This document shows positions 9,039 to 21,166 of a DNA stretch of 64,000 nucleotides, piece after piece. Under the pieces are notes generated by a model, which saw nothing but the letters and a program-made list of their open reading frames with translations, was not told where the DNA came from and searched no databases. Source of the DNA: Lacinutrix neustonica (GTDB taxonomy: Bacteria > Bacteroidota > Bacteroidia > Flavobacteriales > Flavobacteriaceae); assembly GCF_026625145.1 (NCBI RefSeq), contig NZ_CP113088.1, forward strand, positions 1,591,501-1,655,500, in the 5' to 3' direction. Every line of letters begins with the position of its first letter. Positions within the stretch are counted from its first letter, which is position 1. Both the position numbers and the translations under genes were made by a program.

Positions 9039-11166
9039 TTACGATTCAACGCCTTTAGCTGCTTTAATTACTTCTTCAGATATGTTTGAAGGTGTTTCTG
9101 CATAATGTGAAAATTCCATAGTAGATGTTGCTCTACCAGATGATAATGTTCTTAATGTGGTTACATAACCAAACATTTCTGATAATGGCACAGTTGCTTT
9201 TACAGTTTTTGCACCAGCTCTATCACCCATACTACTCATTTGTCCTCTTCTTCTATTCAAATCACCTACGATATCACCCATATTCTCTTCTGGAGTAATA
9301 ACTTCTAGCTTCATGATTGGCTCCATAATAACAGCTTTTGCAGCTTTTGCAGCAGCCTTAAACCCTAACTTTGCAGCTAGTTCGAAAGACAGCTGATCCG
9401 AATCCACATCATGGTAAGATCCATCTCTTAATGTTACTTTCATGGCGTCAATTTCATAACCTGCTAAAGGTCCATTAACCATGGCCATTTTGAATCCTTT
9501 TTCAATTGAAGGTATAAATTCTTTTGGAACGTTACCACCTTTAATTACAGATTCAAACTGAAGACCAGTTACGCCTTCATCTGCAGGCTCTACTGTAAAT
9601 ACAATATCTGCAAACTTACCACGACCACCAGATTGTTTCTTATAAACTTCTCTATGATCTGCTTTTTGAGTAATCGCTTCTTTGTACTCTACTTGTGGTT
9701 GCCCTTGGTTTACTTCAACCTTGAACTCACGCTTCAAACGATCAACAATAATATCTAAGTGTAACTCACCCATTCCGGAAATAATAGTCTGTCCTGAAGC
9801 TTCGTCTGACCGTACTGTAAAAGTAGGATCTTCCTCTGCTAATTTCGCTAAACCAACACCTAATTTGTCAACATCTGCTTTCGTTTTAGGCTCAATCGCA
9901 ATACCAATTACCGGATCTGGAAAATCCATAGATTCTAATATAATTGGATGCTTTTCATCTGAAAGCGTATCTCCTGTTTTGATAGATTTAAATCCAACAG
10001 CAGCTCCAATATCTCCAGCTTCTATATAATCAATCGCATTTTGCTTATTCGCATGCATTTGATAAATACGTGAGATACGTTCTTTTTTACCGGAACGGTT
10101 GTTTAACACATAAGATCCTGCATCCAAACGTCCGTGAATACGCTCTAAAGAAAGCTAAACGTCCTACAAAAGGATCTGTAGCAATTTTAAAAGCTAAAGC
10201 TGCAAACGGTTCGTTTACATCTGGCTTACGCAATTCTTGTTTGTCTGTATTTGGGTTCATCCCTAAGATACCCTCCTTATCCATTGGAGAAGGCAGGTAA
10301 CGACATACAGCATCTAATAAGAACTGTACTCCTTTGTTTTTAAAGGCAGAACCACAAATCATTGGAATGATAGCCATATCCATAACAGCAGCTCTAAGTG
10401 CAGCGTGCACTTCGTCTTCTGTAATAGAATCTTCATCCTCCATGAACTTCTCTAATAAGTTCTCATCGTAACTTGCTACTTCTTCTATTAATAAAGCTCT
10501 ATATTTTCTAGCTTCGGCTTTTAATTCCTCGGGAATTTCAATAACATCAAAAGTTGCCCCTTGTGTATCTTCATGCCATACGATAGCTCTGTTCTTTACT
10601 AAGTCTACAATACCTTTGAAGTTTTCTTCATCACCAATATTCAAAACAATAGGCACTGCATTAGAACCTAACATTTCTTTAACTTGACCACAAACCATCA
10701 TAAAATCAGATCCCTGACGGTCCATTTTATTAACGAAACCAATTCTAGGTACTTTATAGTTATCTGCAAGTCTCCAGTTAGTCTCAGACTGAGGCTCTAC
10801 ACCATCTACTGCACTAAACAAAAACACCAAACCATCTAATACACGTAACGAACGATTTACCTCTACAGTAAAATCAACGTGACCTGGAGTATCAATAATG
10901 TTAAAGTGATAATCCTTTGCATCTTCAGTAGGCTGTGCATTTTCTTTAGGAAAAACCCATGTACAAGTTGTCGCAGCAGAAGTAATAGTAATACCACGTT
11001 CTTGCTCTTGCTCCATCCAGTCCATTGTTGCAGCACCATCGTGTACCTCACCAATTTTATGTGAAACTCCTGTATAATAAAGAATACGCTCTGTTGTTGT
11101 TGTTTTCCCAGCATCAATATGAGCAGCAATTCCAATATTTCTTGTTAATTTTAAATCTCTTGCCAT
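9039..11166 (-). CDS. fusA: Elongation factor G (one frame lesion)
   Basis: EF-G, 708 residues after correction, the GTPase that drives ribosomal translocation. The G domain shows [18 protein letters not shown] (P-loop), [19 protein letters not shown] (G3) and [10 protein letters not shown] (G4). The C-terminal half includes [17 protein letters not shown], and domains IV-V end [26 protein letters not shown] lesion (+1) near 10129 interrupts [20 protein letters not shown]; on the plus strand it reads GTCCGTGAA instead of GTCCGGAA. Repair gives 2127 bases. It sits in the rpsL-rpsG-fusA order. Confidence 0.96.
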
Positions 11167-11172
11167 TTCTAA

Positions 11173-11649
11173 TTAAAATCTAAAGTGAGAGAATGCTTTG
11201 TTTGCTTCAGCCATTTTATGAGTATCTACTCTTTTCTTAACTGCCGCTCCTTCTTCCTTAGCTGCTGCTAAAACCTCAGAGGCTAAACGCTGCGCCATAG
11301 ACTTCTCGTTTCTTTTTCTTGAATAGCTAATTAGCCATTTCATTGCCGTAGAAACCTTACGATCTGCACGTATTGGATTAGGAATTTGAAATGTAGCACC
11401 ACCAACTCTACGACTACGCACTTCTACGTGAGGCATAACGTTAGATAAGGCATCTTTCCATATCTCTAATGCTGTTTTTTCTTCGTCTGTTTTTTTAGAC
11501 TCTACGATATCAATAGCATCGTAAAATACTTTAAAAGCTACTGACTTTTTACCGTCCCACATCATCATATTAACAAAACGAGTTACTAACTGGTCGTTAA
11601 AGCGTGGATCTGGTAAAAGCGGTCTTTTTTTCGCTGCTCTTTTTCTCAT
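11173..11649 (-). CDS. rpsG: 30S ribosomal protein uS7
   Basis: Complete 158-residue uS7, which nucleates head assembly. It begins [19 protein letters not shown] and contains [38 protein letters not shown] and [20 protein letters not shown]. It ends NKAFSHFRF. The fusA start is 6 bases beyond its stop. The frame is intact. Confidence 0.98.
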   Translation of the reverse strand: MRKRAAKKRPLLPDPRFNDQLVTRFVNMMMWDGKKSVAFKVFYDAIDIVESKKTDEEKTALEIWKDALSNVMPHVEVRSRRVGGATFQIPNPIRADRKVSTAMKWLISYSRKRNEKSMAQRLASEVLAAAKEEGAAVKKRVDTHKMAEANKAFSHFRF

Positions 11650-11671
11650 GTCTTCTTCTTAAAGTTTTAAA

Positions 11672-12046
11672 TTACTTCTTAGGGCGTTTTGCACCATACT
11701 TAGATCTACGTTGTGTTCTTCCTTCTACACCTGCGGTGTCTAAAGCGCCACGAACAATGTGGTATCTAACTCCTGGCAAATCTTTTACCCTTCCACCTCT
11801 AACCAATACTATCGAGTGCTCTTGTAAATTGTGTCCTTCTCCAGGAATGTAAGCGTTCACTTCATTACCATTTGTCAATCTAACACGCGCTACTTTACGC
11901 ATTGCAGAGTTAGGTTTCTTTGGTGTTGTAGTGTATACACGCGTGCACACTCCTCTTCTTTGAGGACACGAATTTAAAGCAGCCGATTTACTCTTCTTGG
12001 TTATTTTGGCTCTTCCTTTTCGTACTAATTGTGAAATTGTTGGCAT
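11672..12046 (-). CDS. rpsL: 30S ribosomal protein uS12
   Basis: Complete 124-residue uS12 of the decoding centre and first gene of the cluster. It begins [20 protein letters not shown]. The two loops mutated in streptomycin resistance have the wild-type lysines: [12 protein letters not shown] and [13 protein letters not shown]. The 175-base spacer upstream, shared with the divergent gene at 12222, must hold the main promoter of the ribosomal operon. Confidence 0.98.
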   Translation of the reverse strand: MPTISQLVRKGRAKITKKSKSAALNSCPQRRGVCTRVYTTTPKKPNSAMRKVARVRLTNGNEVNAYIPGEGHNLQEHSIVLVRGGRVKDLPGVRYHIVRGALDTAGVEGRTQRRSKYGAKRPKK

Positions 12047-12221
12047 ATATCTATACTATATAAATTTGTTTACCTCTTTTAAGAGGGCTGCAAAGGTAGA
12101 AATTAATTTTATAAATTCAAACCGTAACGAATTAATTTTCAATAGTTTTTTAAAATTTAATTTTCAGTTATATTAAATCAATTGTTTTTCCGTTAGTTTT
12201 ACATATTAATAAATCCAACTC

Positions 12222-13917
12222 GTGCAAAAACGAATCGCTTTCCTAATCTTTCTTTTTACTGTTTGTTCTTCGGAATTAAAAGCGCAGAATTTAACTCTAA
12301 CAATTAATGGAACCACAGAAGTCGAGACAAAAACGATTGATTCTTTAGATTATAAAAAAACACACAGCGATTATGCATCGATAACTCAAGAAGTTAACAT
12401 ACTACAAAAAAGACTCTTCAGGCTGGGTTATATTGAAAGCAAACTCACAAGTAAAGACAAGGTTAATGACAGCGCTATTGTTTTTAATTTTCAATTAAAC
12501 ATCAAATACGACACACTACATATTTATTACAACCCTAAAGTAATAAGTAAAAAGATTATAAATCTTATAACCAGCAAAACCTTTGATGACCATTTTAGTA
12601 TTGCTTTTACAGAGGCTGAACGCGTTTTAAACTTTATCAATACCCAAATCACAAACGAAGGCTATCCGTTTTCAAAAATCAAACTCTCTGAGATAAAAAC
12701 CGAGAGACAACAAAATCTTAATCGCTAAACTCATTATCTCAGAAGGTCAAGAGAAACGCTACCTAAATAAAACCGTAATCAAGGGCTACGACAAATTCCC
12801 TCAATCCTTTTTAAAACGCTACTTAAAAATAAAACCCACACAAACGTTTAATCTAGAAACTATAAAACAAAAAATAGCAGGCTTAGACAATTTACGTTTT
12901 GCAAAACAATTAAAAGCCCCTGAGATCTTATTTACAAAAGACTCCACCCAACTCTACTTGTATATTGAAAAAGCAGACAGCAATGCTTTTGACGGCTTTT
13001 TAGGGTTTAGCACCAATGAAGAATCCAATAAACTGGAAATTAATGGGTATTTAGATCTCGGAACTCAATAATAATTTTAATTACGGAGAATCTTTAAAAC
13101 TGCTATATAAAGGGAACGAGAATCAAGAGAAAACTTTCGAAATTAAATTAAACCTACCCTATTTGTTTGGCTCACCTATTGGGGTTGAAGCAGCATTAAA
13201 CATATTCAAAAAGGATTCCTCATTTACCACAGTAAATCAAAAGGCCAAATTGTTTTATCAGATAAACAGAAGACATCGATTTTATTTTGGTGTTGACAAC
13301 ACACAGTCGAACAACCTTTTAACAGACAACCCAATGCTTAGCATAAACAATTACAACTCTAATTTTCTAAGCACTCGCTATGAATATGAGCATAGAAATA
13401 ATAAAAAACAGCTTTTTCAAATCAAAACCTTAGCGCAATTAGAATTTGGTTTTGGCAATAGAGAGGTATTAAATAATAAAAACCAACAAACAAAACTATT
13501 TTTAAATACGCATCACATCTTTTTTTTAAATGCAAAAAATAGCGTCTTTCTACGTGCTAATGCATCGTTACTCAATTCGGAAATTATCTCGAAAATGAAC
13601 TCCTTAGATTTGGTGGCATCAATTCCATCAGAGGGTTTACAGAAAACAGCCTCACCGCTACCAAGTACGCCGTATTAAACACGGAATATCGATATCTTTT
13701 AAGTAATACCATTTATGCGCACAGTGTTATCGATTTTGCATCACTAGAAAACAAAATAAACTCTCAAAACGAAAGTCTTTATGGTTTTGGTTTAGGCTTC
13801 GGAATTCTTACAAAAGCAGGATTATTGAAATTTAATTTTGCAAATGGAAAAGTAGAAAATCAACAATTCAAATTTTCTAACTCGAAAATCCACCTAAGCT
13901 TAACGGCACTATTTTAA
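12222..13917 (+). CDS. Omp85/BamA-like outer-membrane protein (three frame lesions)
   Basis: About 564 residues after correction. A GTG start gives a signal peptide (AFLIFLFTVCSSELKAQ). An N-terminal POTRA-like section follows, then a beta-barrel with FGGINSIRGFTENSLTATKY, the Omp85 'RGF' motif, and a terminal phenylalanine (KIHLSLTALF). CCGGA lesions: insertions near 12701 (KTGDNK) and 13052 (LDPELNNN), and a deletion near 13577 (LNSGNYLENELL). Repair gives 1695 bases, 565 codons. The family exports or assembles outer-membrane proteins. It is shorter than BamA (about 800 residues), so TamA-like or another two-partner-type pore is possible. It is divergent from rpsL. Confidence 0.8.
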
Positions 13918-13979
13918 GTGTTTCACTAAAAAAAACTTATCACAAAGAGAAAAACGCCAAAATAAACACAACCAAAACG

Positions 13980-14010
13980 TTGTTTTTTAAAGAATTATTT
14001 AAGATTTTTA
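13980..14010 (+). promoter_or_regulatory. Promoter of susC locus 1
   Basis: TTG at 13980-13982 is followed 20 bases later by TAAGATTTTTA. This resembles the Bacteroidota -33/-7 arrangement (TTG ... TAnnTTTG). The same elements, at exactly the same distances from each other and from the ATG, occur before the second susC at 21108-21138. That shared spacing is the main support; the -7 match is imperfect. Confidence 0.45.
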
Positions 14011-14038
14011 ACACAGACTAATTCAAACAAAAACAAAC

Positions 14039-17000
14039 ATGAAAACAAAGTTTAGGGGAATCTTAACGCTATTTCTAGCGTTTATTGTGCAATTTTCTTT
14101 TGCACAAGAAAAATCAATATCCGGTACTATTAAAGATGAATCCGGCCTTCCAATGACTGGAGTTAACATCATTATACAAGGAGAGGGGGTCGGAACTCAA
14201 TCTGATTTTGATGGTAATTATAGCATTGAGGCCAACGTAGGAGATGTATTAGAGTACACTTTTTTAGGCTATCTTAAAGAAGAGCGGACCGTTGGAGACG
14301 CAAATATCATTAGCTTTACAATGGATATAGATGTTTCAGCGCTTCAAGAAGTCATAGTCACCGCAGTTGGTATTAAAAGGAAACCGGACGAAATTACCAC
14401 GGCTTATGAAAATGTAAAGGCTGAAGAAATTGTAGCTGCGAATAATCCTGATGCTGTTCAAGCGCTTGCTGGTAAAGTTTCCGGATTACAAATTAATACA
14501 ACGAATACGGGTGTAAACCCCAACACTGAAATTTTATTAAGAGGAACTCGATCGCTATCCGGAGATAATGCAGCTTTGGTCGTGATTGATAATGTTATTT
14601 CTACTGCTGGTATTTTATCAGACTTAGATCCTGAAATTATTGAAGCTATTAACGTACTTAAAGGCCCAAATGGTGCCGCTCTATATGGATCAAGAGGTGG
14701 TAACGGTGTCATCGTGGTGACAACCAAGAAAGGAAATAAGAAAGGCGGAAAACTAGTAGTCAACCTTTCTTCTACCGTAACATTCGAAGATATTGCCTTC
14801 TTACCACAACTTCAAGACAGATATGGTAAAGGGTATTGGGGAGAAATAGATGCTTTCGATCAAGGTTCTTGGGGACCTGAATACGATGGCTCAATACAAC
14901 CAACAGGTTTGCCTTACCCAACCGTTAACGATTTTAGGTATTCTGCCTATGAATTTAAAAAAGACAACATAAAAGATTTTTTTAATACGGGATTAACAAC
15001 GCAAAATACGGTGTCTGTTTCTGGCGGAGATAGTGAGGGCTTCTTTTCTTTATCGGCGAACAAAAGAAAAACAGATGGTATCATTCCCGAGGATGCATTT
15101 AAAAAAGACTTTTTAGCATTAAGTGCTGGAAAAACTTTCGGTAAGTGGTCGTTATCTCGGTAATGCTCGATTTACCAATCAAGATACAGAGGTCACTTCA
15201 GCTATATTTGATAATGATGGCACCCAGCTCTTTGGAGGCGCTTACGGTCAACTATCCCAAGTACCTAGTGACATAGACGTGACCCAATTTAACTCTCGGC
15301 AGCAATAGTGATCACTGGACCGCTTTTGGAAATAGCCCATATTGGGTAACGAAGAACCAAAGAGCGAATACAGAAAACTTTAGAACAGATCTTTCCGGCG
15401 AAATTGCATATCAATTTAATGATAATATTAGTGCCCTGGTGAGAAGTAACGTGGTTACTAACAGCGGTAAGAGCATCAGGTATAATAACGACTATATGTC
15501 ACCATATACGGTTACAGGGGATGGTAGAGATATACAATCGTCTTTAAGAGTGCGAAGCACAAGAGATAGACGACTGTATACAGACGTGATCACCAATTTT
15601 AATTACAAACTAACTGAAAATATCGAATTGAAATCCTTACTCGGTTTTAATGCAACAGATTTTGAAAGTTTCTCTCAAACGACTTTTGGAAGACAATTAA
15701 CACTTCCTGGTTTATATACCGTAGAGAATATATCTCGGCGGCACTATAGATTCAGATTTTAGCACTAAAGAAAGACAACAAGCCATTTTTGCAAATATAG
15801 ATTTAGGCTATAAAGATTATCTTTTCTTGAATCTTACAGGACGACAAGAATGGGACAGCAGGCTACAATCTCCTGGCCGAGATATTGGAGACATAGGCTT
15901 CTTTTATTGGTCTACTGGAGTCGCATTTATTCCAACGACGGCATTCCCGAACTGAAAAGTGATTTTTTAAACAAACTAAAACTTTCCGGTGGCTATGTAA
16001 AAGTGGCTAATATTTCTGCTTTAAATGCTCACGATCTTTATGATACAGGGTTTAGACCAGGCGCTTTTCCTTATCCAAGTGGTGTCAATTCATTTTTAAT
16101 TCCATCCTCTACCTTTGATAATAATATTGAACCCGAATTCATTAATACTTATGAAGCCAATCTTAATATTGAATTATTAAAAAGAAATGGTATTCCAAGG
16201 ATAACTTTGGATGGTAGCTATTCATTTTACACTAACGACAATCAAATTCTTAGTGCTTCTGTTTCTAGTGCGACGAGCGTGTTTAGTGCTGGTATCAATG
16301 TTGGAGAAACAGAAACAAATGCCTATGAAGTTGATTTAGGTCTAGTCCCAATTAAAACCGATGATTTTAGATGGAATTTAAATTTTGGTTATGCCACACA
16401 AAAAACAATTGCCAATAAAATTACGGAGGACTCAGACGTTTTAGGCTCGCTCTCCAGGTATATATGCTGTTCAAGGAGAAGAGTTTCCTCTAATTCGTGG
16501 AACTGCATACGAGAGAGACAATGAGGGCCGTGTGGTAATAAATGCAGATGGCTCGCCTAGAACCATGTCTGGTTTAAAAACACTAGGTAAAACGACTCCG
16601 GATTATATTTTAAATTTCGGTACAGAATTCAGTTACAAAGGCTTTAAGTTGAGTGCTACTGCCGATTTTAGAACCGGCCATGTGTTCTACTCCGGCATCT
16701 ACAATAACTTAACAGGTCAAGGGCGTAGTTTCATTACTGCAGAAAACGGAAGAGGTTACTTTGTTTTTCCAAACTCTACAGTCGAAGGATCTCGCACAAG
16801 CAATACGAATGTGTTAACGGGGCCATCATATGGCGGGCCAAGCGAGTATGCCGAGTACCAATCATTCATTCAAAGTGATGACTTTACTGGAGTAGACGAA
16901 AATTTTATCTTAGATGCCACGGCATTTAAATTAAGAGAAGTCGCTTTAAGCTATACGGTACCAAATAAATATCTTGATAAAACCTTTATTAATGGATTAG

Positions 17001-17149
17001 CCATAGGATTGAGTGGAAGAAACTTACTCACGGTATTACCTAAAGAGAATAGAGGCTATAATGACCCGTAAATTGGATCTGGAATTGGAGGTTATGGACA
17101 AACGCCACCTACAAGATTTTATTCAATGAATGTAAAACTTAACTTCTAA
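14039..17149 (+). CDS. SusC/RagA family TonB-dependent receptor, locus 1 (several lesions)
   Basis: Outer-membrane TonB-dependent receptor, about 1035 residues. It has a signal peptide (LFLAFIVQFSFAQ), a CarboxypepD_reg-like domain (SGTIKDESGLPMTGVNI), a plug starting ALQEVIVTAVGIKRKPDE with LKGPNGAALYGSRGGNGVI, and a barrel ending TRFYSMNVKLNF. CCGGA lesions: insertions near 15154, 15296 and 15738, a deletion near 15950 (AFPELKSDF), and a CCGTAA stop near 17072 (NDPEIGSG). A further break near 16455 reads TCCAGG and could be an inserted A or a lost CT pair. It works with the SusD 3 bases downstream to import a large ligand. No glycoside hydrolase or peptidase is adjacent, so the substrate is unknown. 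Confidence 0.9.
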
Positions 17150-17152
17150 AAA

Positions 17153-18677
17153 ATGAAAAAGATAAATAAATTAATAAAAATATTGTTTTTAACTATAGTG
17201 ACTCTTGCCTTTTCGTGCAGTGACGTATTAGTTAATGAAGACCCTAACGGCGTAGTTATAGACGAGCTTCCTCCTGAAGTGATACTTCCTGGAGCACAAA
17301 CCCTTCCAGCCGCCACTTTAATGACCACCATGAATGAGCTAGGCAATACCATGGTGGCTACCTGGTCCGGAAATGCCCAGCAAGTTCAAGCACCCTATTT
17401 TGTAGAGTTTCAATACCAACTATCAACCGATTTTTACAGTGGCATTTGGGATAATTTAATGGCCGTAACTGGGAATTTAACGCAAATTATTAACAACCGT
17501 AATCCTGGTAATTACGATTATTTTAAAGGCGCCTCAAAAATTTACAGAGCCTTTTACTTCCAGTATTTAGTCGATTTATATGGTGACATTCCTTTCTCAG
17601 AAATTCATCAAAGAGGAGCTAATTTGTTTCCTAGCTATGATAATCAACAGGAGATTTACGTTGATTTAATTACTCAAATTAATAATGCGATTATTCAAAT
17701 GAACACCACGGATGCTAACTCCGTAATTCCAATGGGCACCAATGATGTTATTATGGGTGGAAATATTAGCCAATGGATCAAGTTTGGCAACTCTATTAAG
17801 CTGAGAATGTTATTAAGAATGTACGACTACGCGCAAACAGACCCGCATTTGTTAACATTTTTAAACGACGAATTTGCGCTTCTTAACCAAACAAATGCAG
17901 CATTCTTAACCGTTGGTGACGATGTCACTATTAATCCGGGCTATGTAGATCAAAGTAATAGAATGAATCCTTTTGTAGAAACTTTTGGTTACGACCCTGG
18001 TCAATTTGGTGTAACAGGTAGTCAAACATTTTCAAACTTAAGAGCAGGACCTACTACTTTTTTAGTTGAATTTTTAGATGGTACTAGCACCAACATTGTA
18101 GATGCAAGACTTGATCGGTTATACGCTACACGTGGCGGCCAAACCAGTATACAAGGCAATACGCAAGGTGGCGGTGATCAACCTTCTAGAATTGGGCCAG
18201 GACTGTTAATGTCTCCGGAACAAGACGGCTACATTATGACCGCTTCAGAATCTCTATTTCTACAATCTGAAGCTGTTTTTAAAGGCTTGTTAACCTCGGG
18301 AAATGCTAAAAATTTATTTCAAAGTGCTATTCAGTCTTCTTTCGATAGATTAGGGAGTAGCATAGGCACTTATTTAACCGATTCAAATAATGTAGATAAG
18401 ATTGGATGGGATGGTAGTTCCAACAAACTTGAAGCCATTATCACACAAAAATGGATTGATTTAGGGGGAACAAATGGTATTGAGACCTGGATTGAATACA
18501 CCGTAACTGGCTTCCCTAGTAATATGCCTTTACCGAGACATTACTAGTAGACCCAATAGACCTTTAAGATTATTATACCCTACCTCTGAATATTCAGGAA
18601 ACTCACAGAATGTTAACAGTTTTAATCAAACAGTAGAAACAGCATTTAACACGAATATATTTTGGGATGTTAATTAA
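17153..18677 (+). CDS. SusD/RagB-like surface lipoprotein, locus 1 (one lesion)
   Basis: Surface lipoprotein partner of the preceding SusC, about 507 residues after correction. The lipobox is TLAFSCSD. SusD-like features are YFKGASKIYRAFYFQYLVDL with LYGDIPFSEI, WIKFGNSIKLRMLLRMYDYA, ESLFLQSEAVFKGL and a C-terminal EAIITQKWIDLGG. A CCGGA insertion near 18536 shifts the last 45 residues; repaired, they read PLPDITSRPNRPLRLLYPTS and end NIFWDVN. It belongs to the SusD-like subfamily also seen at 24294. Confidence 0.88.
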
Positions 18678-18690
18678 AAAAAATAAAATT

Positions 18691-19551
18691 ATGAAAAGTT
18701 TAAAAATTTTGAGCCTTAGCCTAATGAGTGCTATAGTGCTCTCGTCATGCCTCGTAGATGATGACGTACAAGAATTAGAAGGAGCATTTGCTTCAACGCC
18801 ATATGTCGTTGGATTTAAGAACAATACCTCTAACCCTTTCTTTTTAACCAATGGAGAAACACAAATACACAGTGAATCGGTTTCGTTTTTTGGAGGACAA
18901 GGATTCGCTAACAGTCCTAGTGTTGATGTCACGTATGAGATTGACCCTAGTTCCACAGCTGTAGCTGGAACGGATTTTGATTTTGAAAATTCCAATCAAA
19001 CCATGACCATACCGTGAAAATAGAGATTTTGGAACGCTAAACATTAATATATACACGGACAATATCGATGTGGACAATCCAAAAATTCTAGTCTTAAATT
19101 TAATAAGTTCCTCCAATGGTGTTGTTGCCAGTGGATATGAGACAAAAGAAATAACCATAAACGGTATTTGCGTCTCAGATATAGCAGGTATGTATAGCGT
19201 CACCACGACCTATGGCTATCATGATTTTCTACCGAATTACAACCCCCACACGATGGACATTGAAATCGTTGAAGTAAGCAGCGGTGTTTATAGTGTATTT
19301 GATATGTCCGGAGGCCTATATAGCTCGGCCCTTATGCCTCAGCATATAATACTGGCAACACAAGTTTCGATGTCGTTTTTACAGAAAATTGCGGAGAAAT
19401 ATCATGGACCAATCAAGTTGATCCCTGGGGAGCTGTCATTCCCTTACCTAATGGCGTCAATGCCGTTGATGAAAATACTGGAGTGATAACAATGTCATGG
19501 TATTGTACAGGATATGGCGAAAATGGAGTTTCAGTATACACACCACTATAA
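18691..19551 (+). CDS. Surface lipoprotein, Calx-beta-like, SusCD locus 1 (two lesions)
   Basis: About 286 residues after correction. The lipobox is IVLSSCLVDDD. The middle resembles a beta-sandwich of Calx-beta type (STAVAGTDFDFENSNQTMTI, then NPKILVLNLISSSNG). CCGGA lesions: insertion near 19012 (TIPENRDFG, reads CCGTGA) and deletion near 19325 (YSSGPYASAY); they cancel in length. Its position right after susD suggests an accessory ligand-binding surface lipoprotein (SusE/F-like role), but no family is recognised. Confidence 0.75.
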
Positions 19552-19563
19552 AACAAAACAAAA

Positions 19564-20596
19564 ATGAAAAATACAAAATTATACAAGTATACATGCGTTG
19601 CGCTATTAGCACTATGTATAATCTCATGTCAAAATGACGATTCTATACCAAGAAGAGGCAAACCAACCATTACAATTGCCAATAAAGCGGTTACAGTAAC
19701 CGCTGGAGAAACCGCCACTTTTGATCTTAATGTTGAATATGCCGTCTCTAATCCTATTAATATTAGAATAGATGTTTTAGACACTGCGGGCAATCCAATA
19801 ATTGTTGCTTTGCCTACCGATGGCGATGCGACCACTGGAGAAGGCTTTTATGACTTGGTAGCGTTGGAAGATATTATAGTACCCTACAATACATGGTTTG
19901 AATCCGGCTACTTTGGCTATGGATATCAAGGCGGCTCAGGTTATATTGCTAACTTTCCTGCGGAGCGTACTACGTTGCAAATAAATATTGAAACCATTCA
20001 AGATCTGATCCCAAATAACACGAAAGTAGTAAAACTGAGATTAACATCTACCAGTTTATTGGAAGCCAAAATTGATGAAATAGTAACTATTAACATTGAA
20101 AACTATGTTAGCGACGAATTAATTACAAGACTCAATTGGGCTGGTGATTACTTAGAAAGTGGTGAAGATCCATGCGACATTGATTTTGGTCTCGATTTAG
20201 ATTTAGAATTAATTTATGGAGGAAGTTACATTCAAACAAGTTACAGCGATTGCCCTGAACAATTAACCATCTTAGGAAGTGATCCGAGATGGAGATTATA
20301 TTGTTGATGCTAGCTTTTGGACGAATAATGGAAACGCTTCTTCAGACAATAGTAATGTCCCCGTTTCTATAGATTTCATCAAGCCTGGAGTGTTTTACCA
20401 AACCGTAAACCTATCCAGCCTCTTTCCGCTTAACGATGGTGGTTTAATTGATGGAAACAGTAATGCAATTACTTCATTTACGGTAAACAAAAGCGGAACC
20501 ACTTACACGGTGACAGACAGTGATGACAATGAAATAGCTCAAGGTAAACTTCAAACTTACCGAATGTCTATTGAAGAAAAGCAAAAACTAAAATAA
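19564..20596 (+). CDS. Surface lipoprotein, SusCD locus 1 (one lesion)
   Basis: About 343 residues after correction. The lipobox is ALCIISCQNDD. It is a secreted beta-rich protein with GKPTITIANKAVTVTAGETA, a Gly/Tyr-rich segment (FGYGYQGGSGY) and a long C-terminal domain ending IEEKQKLK. A CCGGA insertion near 20283 interrupts GSDPDGDYIVDA. It is the last gene of locus 1 and is followed by a hairpin terminator. The function is unknown; the first half resembles the immunoglobulin-like folds of SusE-type lipoproteins. Confidence 0.72.
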
Positions 20597-20619
20597 CATT
20601 CCACTTGTTATATTACCTT

Positions 20620-20647
20620 AAAGCCGAGCACCTTATGCTCCGGCTTT
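20620..20647 (+). terminator. Rho-independent terminator after SusCD locus 1
   Basis: Arms AAAGCCGAGCA and TGCTCCGGCTTT with a five-base loop, 23 bases after the last lipoprotein stop. The arms would pair perfectly if the left one read CCGGAG; one G is missing there. This matches the deletion class of CCGGA lesions in non-coding sequence. Confidence 0.75.
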
Positions 20648-21107
20648 ATCATTGTTAATTTGAAAAGCAACTACCCGTCATAAAAATTATAGACGCCCCC
20701 ACATACCCCATTACTCTCTCTTTAAGAACAAAAAGACCTTAAACAATTCCTAAAATGAGAGCTATTATAACATTCCACACTAATAACAGAAATTTATTAA
20801 GTTGTTAAATAAAACAACTTAACCTTAACTATAGTGTTAAAGCCCCTCTAATTCTAACAAAGAACAATTTAAACATTAAGAAAAACAACAAGATAAACAA
20901 ACACACATGAATTAGATTTAGCATATTATAATAGACTCAAGCAGTGATATTTATATTTTTTTAAAAAAATTATATGACATTATCACGAATACAAAGACCA
21001 GTGATTTTAAAAAAAAATATCTCATTTTCATGCTGTTAATAAAAAATTAAAATCTCTGATTTATCTAGATAATATCAATAACAAATGAAATATTTATGAA
21101 AAAAAAG
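20648..21107. other. AT-rich intergenic region between the two SusCD loci
   Basis: 460 bases without a credible gene on either strand. The DNA is very AT-rich, with runs of A and T around 20955-21010 and 21055-21105. I see no tRNA, repeat unit or conserved coding remnant. It ends at the promoter-like element before the second susC. Its length suggests the second locus is regulated on its own. Confidence 0.5.
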
Positions 21108-21138
21108 TTGGTTAATTAACTTTTTATTATGATTTTTG
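21108..21138 (+). promoter_or_regulatory. Promoter of susC locus 2
   Basis: TTG at 21108-21110, then 20 bases later TATGATTTTTG, close to the Bacteroidota -7 element. From TTG to the ATG the spacing is identical to the region before the first susC, and the downstream string AGACTAATTCAAA is shared. That conservation argues for a real promoter and a common transcript leader. Confidence 0.5.
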
Positions 21139-21166
21139 GCAAAGACTAATTCAAATAAAATATAAA

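Noticed and set aside
10863..11135. 90-residue frame overlapping fusA
   Set aside because: Shadow frame of the EF-G G domain, low complexity and without family features.
13918..14038. Extension of the barrel protein beyond 13917 in another frame
   Set aside because: The frame ending at 13917 gives a terminal phenylalanine typical of outer-membrane barrels and a total length divisible by three; the other frame has no such support.
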